NCBI GenBank assembly: GCA_036426205.1
Contig: CM071569.1
Span: 284,709,119-284,773,118 of the forward strand
Direction of reading: 5' to 3'
Source of the DNA: Ascaphus truei
Lineage: Eukaryota > Chordata > Amphibia > Anura > Ascaphidae
Length of the DNA stretch: 64,000 nt
The notes under the pieces are model-generated. The model had not been told where the DNA came from. It was given only the letters and a program-made list of their open reading frames with translations, and ran no database searches. Positions 24,066 through 37,382 of this stretch are shown in pieces (the stretch's first letter is position 1; every line of letters begins with the position of its first letter). Made by a program: the position numbers and the translations under genes.

Positions 24066-27000
24066 AGTGATCTAGGGGGAAAAAAGGAGGGGAGAGCGCA
24101 CGCCCATAGCGTAAAATTGTTTTTAATGAGGGGAGGGGGAAAGGGGGGTAAAAAATGCACTCACAAGGGTACAATAAATCAAGCATTTGTGATATAAGCA
24201 CCCACCATCCGGTACGTATCTGCAACGTCTTGGGGCAGTCCCAGTCTTGCAGTTCAGGATCGTACTCCTAAACAGATGTCCAGAGCAGATGGTATTCACT
24301 CCTGCAGTATAAGAGTCCTGTAAGATGGCTCCGTATTTAGGAGTTCTGCAGCAGTGCGCATGGATCAGTCCGTTCCAGCGCTCGTTGATGACGTCAGTGT
24401 CATGGTCTGACGTGATGACCTCCCTGACGCGTTTCGTCACTCTCGGGTAACTTTTCTCAAAGGGTAGTGGGAGATGGGGGAGGTCCGGTATTATATAGAG
24501 AGTCCAATCATTCAATTACTTTGAGCGCCACCCATTCTCAGCTGAAAGTGTAAGTGCTCCTCATATATACAAATGCCTTAATTCAAGTTTTAAAAATAAA
24601 AAATATCTAAAAGTACTTAAAGAAGCTGTTGGATTGGAGATAAACAGTACATATTTTGTCACATGAGATATATAGCTCGCCATAAAAGAATCCCAAGGGA
24701 ACTACTTCCAATAAAAAAAATCAAAGTCACATTAGATAGATTCATCACAAAAACAATGTTGAATATAATTTTAAGACTAACAAATAGATGGAGGTTCATT
24801 GGTTCATTGTTTGAATCCATCCATATACCTCCATCTATTGTTTAGTCTTAAAATTAATTCAACATTGTTTTGTGATGATATATCTAATGTGACTTTGATG
24901 TTTTATTATTTGGAAGGTAGTTCCCCTTGGGATTCTTTTATGGCGAGCTATATCTCATGTGACAAAATATGTACTGTTTATCTCCAATACACAAGCTTCT
25001 TAAGTACTTTTAGATACTTTTTATTTTTAAAACTGAATTAGAGCAGGCATTGTAACTTAGCACTACTTTCAGCTGAGAATGGGTGGACGATCAAAGTATT
25101 GAGATGATTGGACTCTCTATATAATACCGGACCTCCCCCATCTCCAACACTACCCTTTGAGAAAGTTACCCGAGAGTGACGAAAGCGTCAGGGAGCGTCA
25201 TCACGTCAGACGCATTGACACTGACGTCATCAACGAGCGCTGGAACGGACTGATCCATGCGCACTGCTGCGAAAACTCCTATAATACAGGAGCCATCTTA
25301 CAGGACCTTATACTGCAGAGTGAGTGAATACCATCTGCTCTGGAATCTGTTTAGGAGTACGATCCTGAGACTGCAAGACTGGGACTGCCCCAAGACGTTG
25401 CAGATACGTACCGGATGGTGGTGATTAATCACAAATGCTTGATTTTAGTGACTCCTGTGAGTGCATTTTTTACCCCCCTTTCCCCTCCCTCATTAAATAC
25501 AATTTTACGCTATGGGGTGCGCTCTCTCTCTCCTTTTTTCCCATTATATATATATACATACATCTTTTATTTATATAGAGCCATCCTGGTACATAGTGAT
25601 CTACAGCAGTAATACACGTGGCATAATATAACACATAATGGGATGAAGCGCTTCAACAGAAAGTAACATTAGGAAGAGGGTCCTGCCCTGAAGAGCTTAC
25701 AATCTATGTGGTAATATCTTACAGAGACAGTAGGAGGGTATCCTGATAGGGTGTCTGCAAGGGGTCACGGTCAGTGCATCACGAGATGTGCAATTTCCCA
25801 ATCAGACCTCGTACATCACTTCTGGGACTGCCCCAAAAGAAAACGTTTCTGGACATCTTTCATTACACTGACTTCTCGTCAGACCTGCGGGACTTTACCC
25901 AGGGCGTACAATGTAAATATAACCGCAAAACAACCAATATCACAAATCGTACGTACATATGGCCGTTCTAGCCGCTCTGAAAGCAATCCTTTATATTGGA
26001 CACAAATGGATGCGAATATGTAGAGATTTGGGAATCTTGCATACCAAACACCTAGCAACACACTTGCAATTATATATGAATGTTTTAAATACACGTCTTG
26101 GATAACTACGAAACAACTTCGGAAAGAACTTATCTTTGGGGTCCTGAACAGAGGAGGGCAACTCCAGTCCTCAAGGGCCGGTCAGGTTTAAGGATTTCCC
26201 TGCTTAGCACAGGTGGCTCAACCAGTGCCTCCATCTTTGACTGCACCCCCTTTGCTGAAGCAGGGATATCCCCAATACCCAGCCTGTTGGTGGTCCTTGA
26301 GGACTGGCGTTGCCACCCCTGCTCTAGCACAAGCTGACCTTGACCAGTCAGGTAACTGAGTCCAACTAGAAGAATTCAGTAAATGCGCTCATGTTGAGAG
26401 GTCCGCCCACTGGAGTGGAGCATGGTGAATGTCACCTGGAAGTGGGGTTTAACTAATAATGCACAGAGAGAGAATGATGGCGATAGCAGTTTCTGAATGA
26501 GAAGCTTTCACTTGGTATATTCTTGTATCCGAGCATCCTGCAGCTCTGTAAACAATAACCATTACATGTAATGTCTGCATTATTAATGTAATCTGCAGCA
26601 ACTGTGAATATATAACATTGTACATTTAACGGAGCTATATACCACTGGTGCAAACGTTTAACGGCTTTGTCACATTTCCTTTGTCGAATTCCATTTCTTC
26701 TTGTTACCTTTTGTAAGTAAAGGCTATGAGACGGCGGTGTGAGACGGCGGATTGGTGGATCAGGCCTCGAATTGCACATGGAATCATGTTTATTAGTGAA
26801 ATAGTCTATATACAATTGTAATAGTCCTCTGTACCAAATTCTGCTTATTTTCTTATACTGTATGTTGCTTATTTATTGTGTACAAATACATAAATCCTTA
26901 TTAAAATGTTGTGTAAATTTTTTTAAAGGTTCAAAACTCAACTAAATTCCCAGAGAAAGAACGTGTTACGGATATCAGTGTAACCAGAGAAAATACTGTA

Positions 27001-29601
27001 CTATATGACGTTCCAGCCAGTTATTATGAATCCTATAGCCGTTGTGCGGGAGAGAGCTGCTGGATAAAGGTATATGTTCACTTTAATCCCTGGTTTACTT
27101 CGGAGTGTACGACAACCCACCATAGGGGTGCAGTTTATGATAATTTGCAGCTTAATCTATTATAAAATGTGTGTAGAAAAAGATAATCTGGGAGTAAGCC
27201 ACTGAATGATTTTGTTAGAAGGTTTGACTGAAGAGAGCTATTTGTATGTTGCTATGAAATCCCATGAAACTGCTAGGTGGATGAGATTCCTCAGGAACTG
27301 GATCAACTGTGGATAGAGCAGCGGGTCCCATCCTTTCTTACTATGTGCAACCCCTGCTAGCAAATATTTTTTCCGTGACCCCCTAACTAAATAATAAATT
27401 TTTTGCCGTTGGTCAGGCTATCGCTAACAAACCTGTGTGACCGGTCCAGGCAGTATAGTGTCCTGAGCTCGTGTGGGGAACACGTGGTTAATAAGGCCCC
27501 AAACTGCACCTCTGTGTGCAGGCAGCATGCGGGGTACAGCTGTCACTCACTGCGGGAGCTTCCAAAGCCACGTCCCACAAAGCCTTGCTGCTGTGGATGT
27601 AAAGTATTATGGGGAGCGACTTAAGAAAGCTCCTGCAGTGGTGACAGTATACCCCCACACTACGGTGCAGTTTGGGGCCTTACTAAGTGCGCAGGATCCA
27701 CAGGGCTCAAGACCCCGCTATACGGCCAGAATCGCTATAACGTATTATTTGGCATTTATACATGTAAGCTCACTATACGATAGCTAGGAATTGACCGACT
27801 CCTTGGTTATAACGTGGAATTGTTATGTAAAAATTGTTTACTTTGTTATACTAAAATAGGGTCTCGCCAAGCTGACCTTCTGTGGACGATCGTGGCTTAG
27901 GCCACATGGTGATGCAACAAAAGTGATCCTGATGCCGTTATGTTTTTAAGGACATGACAGCGATGTGTACTATTAGGACCTGGTAAAAGAACGACCTGCT
28001 TTGTGTATGTGTGTTCTTTGGTATTCTTATTCATAACATACAGTAAACATCCGACAACAGGGGCAGATCACATCAGTACATCAATAATAAGACGTCAGCT
28101 TATGGGTTATTTGTCAAATTTGAAGTTAGGCTGGTAAAGTTAATACTTGGGGGGGGGGGGGGTGAATGCTGTCTGAGAGGACTGGATTTTAGGAGTTAAG
28201 TGCTATAAGTCCCTTAGGTACATTTACAGTAAGTTGCCAAGATTCATACATCTTGTTATTGATCATTAAAGCTGCGTCAGTTCAGTTTTTTTTTTTTTTT
28301 TTTTTTTTTACATATTTTTTTACTTCAATAGTTTTGTGTGGCAATCTTCTAATTACCTCAGAACAAATATAGATGCAGCTCAATTCGTTTTCCATGTATG
28401 ATGATGGTCGAAATTTGGTGACATATTAAAGCTGGCATTTGTTTATTAATGCTTGACGGCAGTGGAAGCTCATGAATATTCATGAGCACTCCTGCACTGA
28501 CATGTGCTAGAGGGAGGGCGGGCTGACAAAGGGGGTGTGCCAAGCTTGTGACAGGACATGAAGGGGCAGTGCCTTAGCAAATGGCTGTTAAATAGAATAC
28601 AAGAAAGGGTCTTTCAAAAGTGTTTTTTTTAAAAACAGAAAATGCTAAAAGTATTTTTTCTTACTACAGAACTGATTTATAAAAAAAAAAAATATGCAGG
28701 ATATGACTGAAACTGAGCTTTAAAAAGAGGTGCCCAGTGACCGGTTCCCTGGTGTAGGGGTCTCACAACTTAAATGTCACCAAGTCTCAAGCAATCAGAT
28801 AAGAAGCCGGGCACAACAGATTTCTGCAAAAAAAACTATTTATTGGGCCAAGTACGACGTGACGTTGCGGCGGGCACAGCTGCCTCTACGTTTGGCTGCA
28901 CAGCTGTGCCCGCCGAAACGTCACGTCCCTCGTTACTTGGCCCAAAAATAGGTTTTTTTTTCAGAAATCCGTTGTGCCCGGCTTCTTAGACGGATTGCTG
29001 AAACTTGGCGGGCAGACAGGGGTTCCCTGAACCAGCACTGGTGAATATAAGTATATATTTTTTTATGGTGGTGCAGCAACAGTTCCTGTTTTACACCAAG
29101 TCTCGAGAAGAACATATATAAAAGTATGTTTACTGGGCTGACAATGTAACGTTTGCACATTAAATGTAATAAGAAGTTTATTAAAGCAACCGTTTCCCTC
29201 ATTTTTGTGATCTAAACAGGGGTTTCCGTCTGAACTAATGCACGAGTGCTTCGCACACCCACTAACCTCCCTGGGCCTGAGAAATTTGCAGGTGACAAAA
29301 AGAAAATAAATCGAGATGGCTGTCGTGGTCATCCCTGAAGACTCGCCAGATTCCTATCGCCGTCAGGAGGGAGGCGACCTGGCAGCCATATTCATTTCCT
29401 AAACGAAAACTACAAATACCAAAAGGTAGATTCTCTGAACCAAGGCCCTCAGAGATGAGAAAAGCGCCAGAGCCTAAACCCCAAATTATAAAACAATTAA
29501 AAAACGTAACAAGTGGGGGGCGTGTACTACTATAGTAATATTAATAATAATAATAATATAATAATAAACACTGCTTGAAGGAAAAGGACAGAACTACCTT
29601 G

Positions 29602-32549
29602 CTTAACCTCCCTCCAGGGCGTATTTGGATGACGAGGTGTTGTTTTTCTCTGCTCACAGGCCACCGATATGGCAAACCTGCGCTGGATTCTCCATTCCTT
29701 CAAGAAAGTCTGGAAGAGCGTCAGTCACGCGCACATCTATGATGCTGAAGACTTCCGGCTAGACAGGGGCCCGGGAAAGGGGGAGGTGTCCTGAGATAAC
29801 TGCAATGAAAAGCCTTCATCTATTATGGAAGAGCTCTTTTAGACGCAACCTCTCTAATTTCACTTCGACCAAGGTCAGGGTCCTCTTTCCGTGACTCGAA
29901 AGCATTGTCCTCTCTTTCGTGACGGTGGGCTTCTCCCATTCTTTTCTTTGCTTACTCTTGACTGACTTAATGGGAGAAATCCAATGATTCCACTGGTTAC
30001 ACATTCTAGGTGGCGTTGAGGGACAAGTTCATTTCCTACCCCAGGACTAGCATCAGACTTACGTTTTCTTTCCAACATGCAATCGGTGTGGTAGAGACTT
30101 CAGACTGTGAACATTCAGAAAACACGGTTAGCGTTTAGCGATTGTTGTGTTGTTTTAGAAACAATGCCATGACGTACTTTTTTTTTGCTGTAATTAGCTC
30201 CGGAAACTGCTACATGTGCCACCTTTGTCATCATCAACAATGAAAGGTCCTTTTACGCAGGAGGTTGTGGGGCTACCAGAAGTATTTATATTACACGATG
30301 GACTAGGCCACTCGTTAAAGCATCCTGCATCCCTTGGCTCAAAATTAAACGACGCATCGACCACAATGCTGGACTTTGCATGTTTTGACACTTTAGCCTG
30401 TTGGGCTTGTCAGGGCCCTTTTCCATTTGTCTACATGAGGAAATTGATTTCCATGTTCCCACCCACACACAGGTTTGGATAGTTGGGAATTGTTGGTGCT
30501 TTATCATCTTGAAATGAAGGGAGTTCGGCATTATCTAGAGCTTCCATATCTGAAACGAATCCAGTGCGAGAAAGTCAACCGACGCTTCATCACCTTTACG
30601 GACTGTTGTTGCACCTCCTGGTGTACATTGTTACAAGGTTTATTTTCATTATAGGTTTCCAACAGTCCTTGCCTGTCGAGAGCGTGAATGGCAGCCTGGT
30701 AAGGCCCATTGGTTCCTCTGGTTTAGGATCGACTGTACATCCCATTAAGCTCTTCAAACAAGAAAAAATGTCGTCTCATTGTGTTAGACTTGTTTCAATC
30801 ACCTGATTGCATCCTAATTCTTGTTTTTATAGGGCCGGGGGCCCCTGTGCGCAAAATAATATGGCATCCCTACTATGAATAGGTGAAGACCCTTCTGCTC
30901 CAAATGTCTGCGATATGGTACCTTGGAAGAAGCTTTGCAGTTTTGGATCCGTGAGAGAAATATCCTTGCTTTTAGCCAAGACACAGTTTTCTGTCGTTTT
31001 AATTCATGCCGCAATTGGGACTCCCGAGCCCACACTTTGTACGCACGGGAGGCTTTCATTTTGGTTTTACAGATGTGCTGCCACCTGACTTTTAAAAGGT
31101 TTCCTTTCTGCAGTGCTTCCACTTGGCTCACATTAGCACGTGCGACAATTATTCAAGATGTAAAGTGCCAGCATGGGCTTTGTTTCTCTGAGCTTTTTAG
31201 TTCTAGCTCTTCCTGCCAGCTTCATCAGTTTGGCTCCTTGCTGCCGCACGGATTCCAGCTGCCACCTGCTGCTGCATTAGCTGTCTCAGTCGGGTAGTCC
31301 AACTGGAAACAGTCGTACAAACCCCCTCGATGTTGACATACAATTGGAGACCTACTGTTTCAGAAGAGCTTGGAATGATAAACACCAGCTTTGTTTTTAT
31401 TTTTCCGAGTCTGAGAGCATTTGCAATCTGATACTACTGGGTTCCTATGTCTGTGTTGCTATAGGAAGATGTGCAGAGTGCGTGGCTGGCCCTCTTAACA
31501 GACGGAGATGAAAGATTGTCTTCAGCCCAGGGACAAAGCACCCGCAATGTCAAAACTCCGCGGAGGAGCAGGTGGATGTTGTTTTGGGCGTCTGTGCTAA
31601 CTTTGTTGGCTAGATTTCTCTTCCAATGGCCTGGCGAGGCAACGAGCTTGCCTCTTTGTGTTTTACAGTCCTCTCAAAGTCATTATAAAGTGCTGTGCTT
31701 TGTGAACCTTGCACCAACCGTTTCTTACATTACACGGCGGTTAACATCAATTTCGTTATCATGGTTGGGACATTCTTCCACTTTATTGTTATTTTCAATT
31801 TATACGAGTCACATTTTAGCTCATTATGCCGGAGCACTTATAAAATGGCATCTCTGCCGAGATCTCCCCTGCGGGACAATGTGGCGGTCGTCTGTCTAGG
31901 TTAAAGTCTTCCAATTACCAACAGGCCGTTTCCATTCTTCTTTATCTTGTCAATAGCAGATACGGCATCTGAATTTGTTTGGGTAATACAGAGTCTCCCT
32001 TTTGTAATGACTTGCACTTCGCCCAAGTCCTTCATACGAGACGTGTTATGGGGACATTTCCTTACCTGTGCAAATTTAATTTCTCCAACTAGTTCAAGGG
32101 TCCATTGGCCACTTCATTACTTACACTGCACAGGGGGGGGTCTGCACCACATTGCACCCTGCCACTGTACTTCTTGGATTCTAGTCAACAGAGTATCTTG
32201 CCCTATGTTGGACTGCGAATTTTGCAAAATGTCCTGCCTATGAAACGGCTTTCTATTTTCCTGCATAGTGAGGAACAGAGTGCTATCTTGAATCATGTGC
32301 AGATGAAGCTCCTCTGTGGTATTCCTCTCTGCACAGATGCTGACCTCGTGCTTAGTGTTCTAAGACGTGTTACGCTTGATCAGGATGCCCACTGCATGCC
32401 ATCATGGCCCAAGATTCCTTCAGCAGTTGCATGGCCTCCTCAACAATGAGTTCTGCTGCTTCTCGTCGTGAGGACCTTCTTCCCGTTTCCAGATATACAG
32501 GGGTTGTCGACGCTCACTGCAAGCAGCATCTTCATCTCATCCACGCCCT
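29602..32549 (-). pseudogene. polq: Frameshifted copy of the POLQ giant exon
   Basis: The reverse strand matches 15046-18008 end to end, including the acceptor-side GTGTCCGTCAGGGCG and the donor-side AAGCAAGGTAGTTC (consensus GTGAGT changed). The reading frame is broken many times. POLQ-like peptides appear in short pieces in different frames: [13 protein letters not shown] near 30060, [12 protein letters not shown] near 30215 and LTTRSSRTHC near 32450. The longest intact pieces are only tens of residues. Net length is 15 bp shorter than the intact exon. Intronic flanks are duplicated too, so it is not a retrocopy. It is most likely an assembly artefact. If real, it is a dead inverted duplicate inside the gene's own intron. 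Confidence 0.85.
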
Positions 32550-33074
32550 GACGGACACTTCGAGCGACGGAAATTAACAAAAAGGATGAGCGACCGAGAG
32601 TCAAGCTTTGCATGCAAAAAACGGCCAGAACCGCATGTTTAAAACATATTCTCAAATACAACTTCTCGGTATGTCAATATAATTATACCCTACAACAAGT
32701 ACAATTGTCAACATGGATTTCAGATATTGGAAAAGTAACATTCTGCAGTTGCACATATTGCACTCGCACCAGCACCGCAGGAGGAAAACTTCAGTGCGAG
32801 CGACTTATTAACCTTCTATTACTCAGAATATCACTGGTGAGCACATTCAACATGTTTGACAGGTACTGCAACCTGCCTTTCAACCTTATCATCAAGCATA
32901 CAGTGCTTCCACTGCAGCAAGGGATTTCGGGAAAAAGTGACATTGTGTGGCCATTTTCATGTAATTTCCCAGAATCCTTGCTGCAGTGGAAGCATTGATG
33001 TGGTGATAATGGTTGAAAGGCAGCGGTAGCAGATTGTCTAAGACATGTGAATGTGCTCAACAAGTTGAACACAC

Positions 33075-33105
<31 letters not shown>

Positions 33106-35339
33106 CGGGTAAGGAAGCAGGGGCCGGTAAACATTTGCACAAATCACCACCCAAAGGACCTCGTGATTTTACCTCCAGGATGTTGAGGTTGGTCTTTTCC
33201 CAGGACAGAGGGAGGTTGTGGGTTTAATATTGGAAGATGCACTTTTCTGGGGGACAAACACTACGTTGAATTTTCACCTGTGGGTCTCAACATTCATATT
33301 CAATTAACGGCATTTATCCAATGATGAGGACTATAATTTCTTATGAATAATGTGGAAACACTTTCTTATTATATCGATCTCATTAGAATATTCTGGCGGC
33401 ATTGCTGCAGGAGCAGCAGTGTATGCTCAAGTATTGAGAGTATCTTTTGCTGCGTGTGTGTTACCAACTGTACTTTACTAACAGGCGGGCTTTTATTCTT
33501 TCTGTGTTTGTATATTATTCCTTTATATATCATTTTCTTGTGTTTATTCATCCATCTAATCCAGGGGTCGCAAAGTTTGGTGACTTTCCCCACCTATACC
33601 TCGCTAGCACCCACGCTCGCGCCCCCTCTCTCCTACCCAGATTGTCAAATTATGCGCGGGTCATGTGACCATAGTGGAACCCTGACAGCGTCATTGCATG
33701 GGTGCCATGGCGACGCGTCGCCGAAGCCCCGGCTGGGCAGCATGGTTAGGGATGGTTACAGAGGCCAAAAACCTCCCCCCGGCATTAATTAATGGCCTTG
33801 GAGGACGGGAGTGCGGGGCATCTGTAACCGCCCGCCCCCCCTATAAAATCTGGCGCCCCCCCAAGTGCACCCCTGATATAATCTAACTTTCTTTTATTAA
33901 AATACGCAACAACTAGCCAACAAAGACACGTGTCAAGTACCTATTCAAATATTAATAGAAAAATGAAAAAGGAAAGTTGGAAAAAGAGCATTATAAACCT
34001 TCTGTTTCTTGTCGAAGCTTTCGTAAGGAAGCAGATTGAAACGAATACGGTCACAGTAAACACGGTGAGGGCAATCCAGTCTCAAGGGCCCACACAACAG
34101 GTCAGGATATCCCGCATTCAGCACAGTCGAACACTAGCCATGAGTGACGGCACCTGTGTGAAGCAAGGATATCGTGAAAAACTGACTGTGTGCGCCCTTG
34201 AGGACTGGGAGTTGTTCCCACCCCAAACTAGTTGTTTATTTTGGGGGTTTTTCTCCAGCGACGTTTGAATTCCTCCCTATGTATATTGCCAAAATGCAGC
34301 AAGGAGATCCAGGTTTCTTACCGGGATTCGGACATTTCTTCACGTACCCACAGTCAGTTTAAGTAATGCGTCACTTGTGGTTAAAATGAATAGCAGAAAT
34401 TAATTTACAAGCAAATGGAGTTGTCTCTGCCACAGCCATGGATATTAAATGTATGGCAGATGATCACCTGCATAAGGGCGTATTATTTCATCTCCCTGTG
34501 ACGAGAGGTTACACAGTTGATCAATATCTGATTTCTGAATGACTCTCATGCAACAATGACTGCATGATATCTCTGTATTAGGTTTTACCGGTTGAAGTCA
34601 TGGGAGTTAATTTGTGCTTGTGAACATAATAAAGAAAGTGACACCCCAGAGCTATGTGTGCGTGTGCCTGGCAGGGGCGATGTCATTTTGGAAGGCTTGC
34701 TGCATGTACGTGGGCCGATGGGGGTTTGGCTTGTCGGAGTTGTGATTAGTATTGTTAGTGCTTTTTGTTTTGTTAATATCTGCCGTTTGATTACCTTGTA
34801 CCCAAAACTGCCCATCGATACGTTCTCCCGCGATCGATCCAGCAAGACTCCTGCTTCCAAGGGTTCACTAATAGCCGCCTTTCCGTTCCATTCAATCCTT
34901 CAGTCAGTGTAAATCAGCACCTACAAATGTATCCTCAATATTATAAGGTAACATTGTCTAATGTTACAGTTGCAGCTCAAACAGCTGGGGAGATTGGCAA
35001 CAAATGCACCACAACTGGACATTGCGTATAAAAAAAATTGCACTCCAGGGGAATCGCGTGTGCCAAGCCTGTAGAAAGCAAAGAGGCTCCATATATGTAA
35101 ACATCATAAAATGACATTAAGAAGTTGAATAAAAAAGAGAAGAAAAAATGAGTAAGTAAGATCTATTTTAAGGGGATAGCTGAGCAGGGGGTGTTTAGGA
35201 AGCAAGAGCATGGCCCCCGTACGTCGAGCTGGGTGGAACTACTGGGTGTGGAGAAATGGGGGTAGAATGAGCTACGTAAGAGGAGAGAGGGAAACAAACG
35301 CCTAACATCCGCGAAAAACTATATAGTGCCCGTCATTTT

Positions 35340-36172
35340 AAGCCATGGGCTTGCCTTTCCACGGCATCAAAAAACTGCGTGCCTCCGGGTGATTAGCACT
35401 GGCTTGTGCCTTTCCCAGGCGTGATTTATAAACCTGGCTGCGTCGCTTTCCGTGCATCGTACAACATGGGCTGCTTCTGATTTATAAACCTGGGGCTGTG
35501 CCTTTACCAGAGGCGGGATATACAACCTGGGCTTGTGCCTTCCAGCTTTTCAACGCGCTTCTTCCCAGCGCGTGCATTTATTACAGCCGGGTTGTGCCTT
35601 TCCAAGGCGTGCATTATACAACGGGCTTGGTGCCCTTTCCCAGGGCATGTGCATTTATACAACCTGGAGCTGTGCCTTCCCAGGCGTGCAGTTATACACA
35701 ACTGGGCGTGGTGCTTTCACCAGGCGTGTGAGCATTTATACAAACCTGGGCTTGTGCCTTTCCAGGCGGGCATGTATACAACCTGGGTTGTTGCCTTTCC
35801 CAGGCGTGCAATTTATACAACGCGGCTGGCCTCTTCCCAGGAGTGCATAATACGCAGGGCTGTGCCTTTCCAGGCGTGACATTTATACAACTGGGTTGTG
35901 CCTTCTCAGGCGTACATTTATAAACCTGGGCTTGTGCCTTGCCCAGGCGGCATTATACAACCCGGCTTGTGCAATTCCACAGGCGTGATTACTTTTTTTA
36001 TCACAAACTGGCTTGATGCCTTTCCAGGCTGCATTTTATACAACAGGGGGCTGTGTGCCTTCCCAGGCGTTTTCATTTATACACAACTGGGCTTGTGCCT
36101 TTCCCAGGCGTGCAATTTATACAACCTAGGCTTGTGCCTTTCCCAGGCGTATGTATAAACTGGCTGCGATCA
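35340..36172. repeat. Expanded 36-38-bp minisatellite
   Basis: About 22 units built on GTGCCTTTCCCAGGCGTGCA and TTTATACAACCTGGGCTT, with many single-base indels. It is the same unit as the three to four copies at 12105-12262. It sits exactly where similarity between the two arms ends, so the right boundary of the inverted duplication lies inside this array. Open frames across it are repeat-driven. Confidence 0.9.
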
Positions 36173-36624
36173 AACTGTATTTTGAAACAAAGTAATTAAC
36201 CGACATTGAAAAGCCACCAAACCTTAAAAAAAAATTGACGGGTTTATGGCCATGAAAGTTAGCCGAGTTTGGCCGTCCCAGCGTAGAGACCTAACGACAA
36301 GGGTCCCCCAGTTGGCGGCCTGACGTCGGCGTCGCCTGAGCCCGTGGCGTGTTGCGTTGCATTTGGTGCAAAGAGAGTGTGATGCGTACGCTGCAGGGAA
36401 GACAAGAATTGTTGTCTGCCAGTGCCACAACGCCATCAAGTAACGGTCGGGCACGCACCACAATGGGAGGGCAGATATGCCCAGTATGTCCCCCCCCCAC
36501 CCCAAAGCGCTGCTCTCCTAGAGCGCTACTGACGGCACATTGAGGCGAAGTAGTCGTTGCAGCACTGCCATGCCGAGAATGTGAAGTGAGGAACAGTCAG
36601 TAGCCTAAGGCAGTGATGTTTGTC

Positions 36625-36661
<37 letters not shown>

Positions 36662-36666
36662 CATCT

Positions 36667-36848
36667 CACATTATTAAGGTTATGGTGGGTAAAAAAAAGT
36701 GACAAAAACCCTCCACAGTAAAGCATATAGTAAATGCAAATATTACTGTATGTTCATTTGCATACATACAGTAATATTTCCATTTGCTATATGCTTTACT
36801 GTGGAGGATTTTTGTCACTTTTTTACCCACCATAACCTTAATAATGTG
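36667..36848. mobile_element. Palindromic MITE beside a (TA)n run
   Basis: Begins CACATTATTAAGGTTATGGT and ends with its reverse complement. The arms are about 85 bp and nearly perfect, meeting near 36755. The GGTTATGGTGGGTAAAAAA terminus recurs singly at about 5245-5265 and 46380-46400. It follows about 15 TA units, which suggests a TA target site. Confidence 0.75.
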
Positions 36849-37003
36849 TAGTTGTCCTGGAACTAGATTCCATATTCCTCTGTCTCCCCTTTCAGTTTAT
36901 GGGATCCATTTCTCCCTTGTTCAGTTGCCTGTTATTTTCCCTGTCCCAGCAGCTTGCTGTATGTGAAAAGGCAACATTATTGCTACATGTTGTTGTTTCC
37001 TTA

Positions 37004-37382
37004 GGCCTCGTTCAGGGTGCCAGCTGCAGGACTCGGAGGGAGGGCGGGAGGGAGGCAGTGCTGCAGTTTGCTGGGCGATCTGTGTTTATCCCCCAGCAGA
37101 CTTTTCAGCGTTGGGGAGGGGGCGGGGTACACACAGCAGGGTAAGTATCGAGGTTGCAGTCATGAAATCATTCTGAAGAATGATTTCATTGGCTGCCTAG
37201 GTCCCTGTGACGCTGCTGCAGCTCCAAAAAACGAAATTTTCGTTTATTGAAACTGTAGTCAGCTTCAACTCCTGGCTTCGGAGACAGGGCGGTTGCTACC
37301 CTGACAACCAGTATTCAAATTGAATACTTTGTTTCTCACGGCAGCACGCCCTCCCTCCGAAGCCAGCACCCTGAACGAGGCC
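37004..37382. mobile_element. Harbinger-like MITE with TTA target duplication
   Basis: The terminal inverted repeats GGCCTCGTTCAGGGTGC and GCACCCTGAACGAGGCC are perfect over 17 bp. They are bounded by TTA at 37001-37003 and 37383-37385, which is the PIF/Harbinger target. The inner repeats extend the symmetry (GGAGGGAGGGCG against CGCCCTCCCTCC). There is no transposase, so it is a 379-bp non-autonomous copy. Confidence 0.85.

Larger units (their letters stand above)
24066..36175. other. Probable fold-back read insert: inverted copy of 12110-22840
   Basis: 24070-24795 repeats 22092-22830 in forward orientation. At about 24797 the sequence turns and runs as the reverse complement of 22840 down to about 12110, reaching 36170. 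Anchor pairs have position sums near 47590-47630: 22080/25540, 21300/26315, 18008/29602, 15046/32549 and 12280/35310. Differences from the left arm are mainly isolated one- to few-base insertions or deletions, in exon and intron alike. That is the signature of uncorrected long-read sequence rather than neutral decay. It holds mirror copies of every repeat in 12110-22840. A real, poorly polished duplication is the alternative. Confidence 0.85.

Noticed and set aside
29602..32549. Second functional POLQ gene on the minus strand
   Set aside because: The frame is broken repeatedly, the donor is changed, and the copy includes intron flanks with the same noise.
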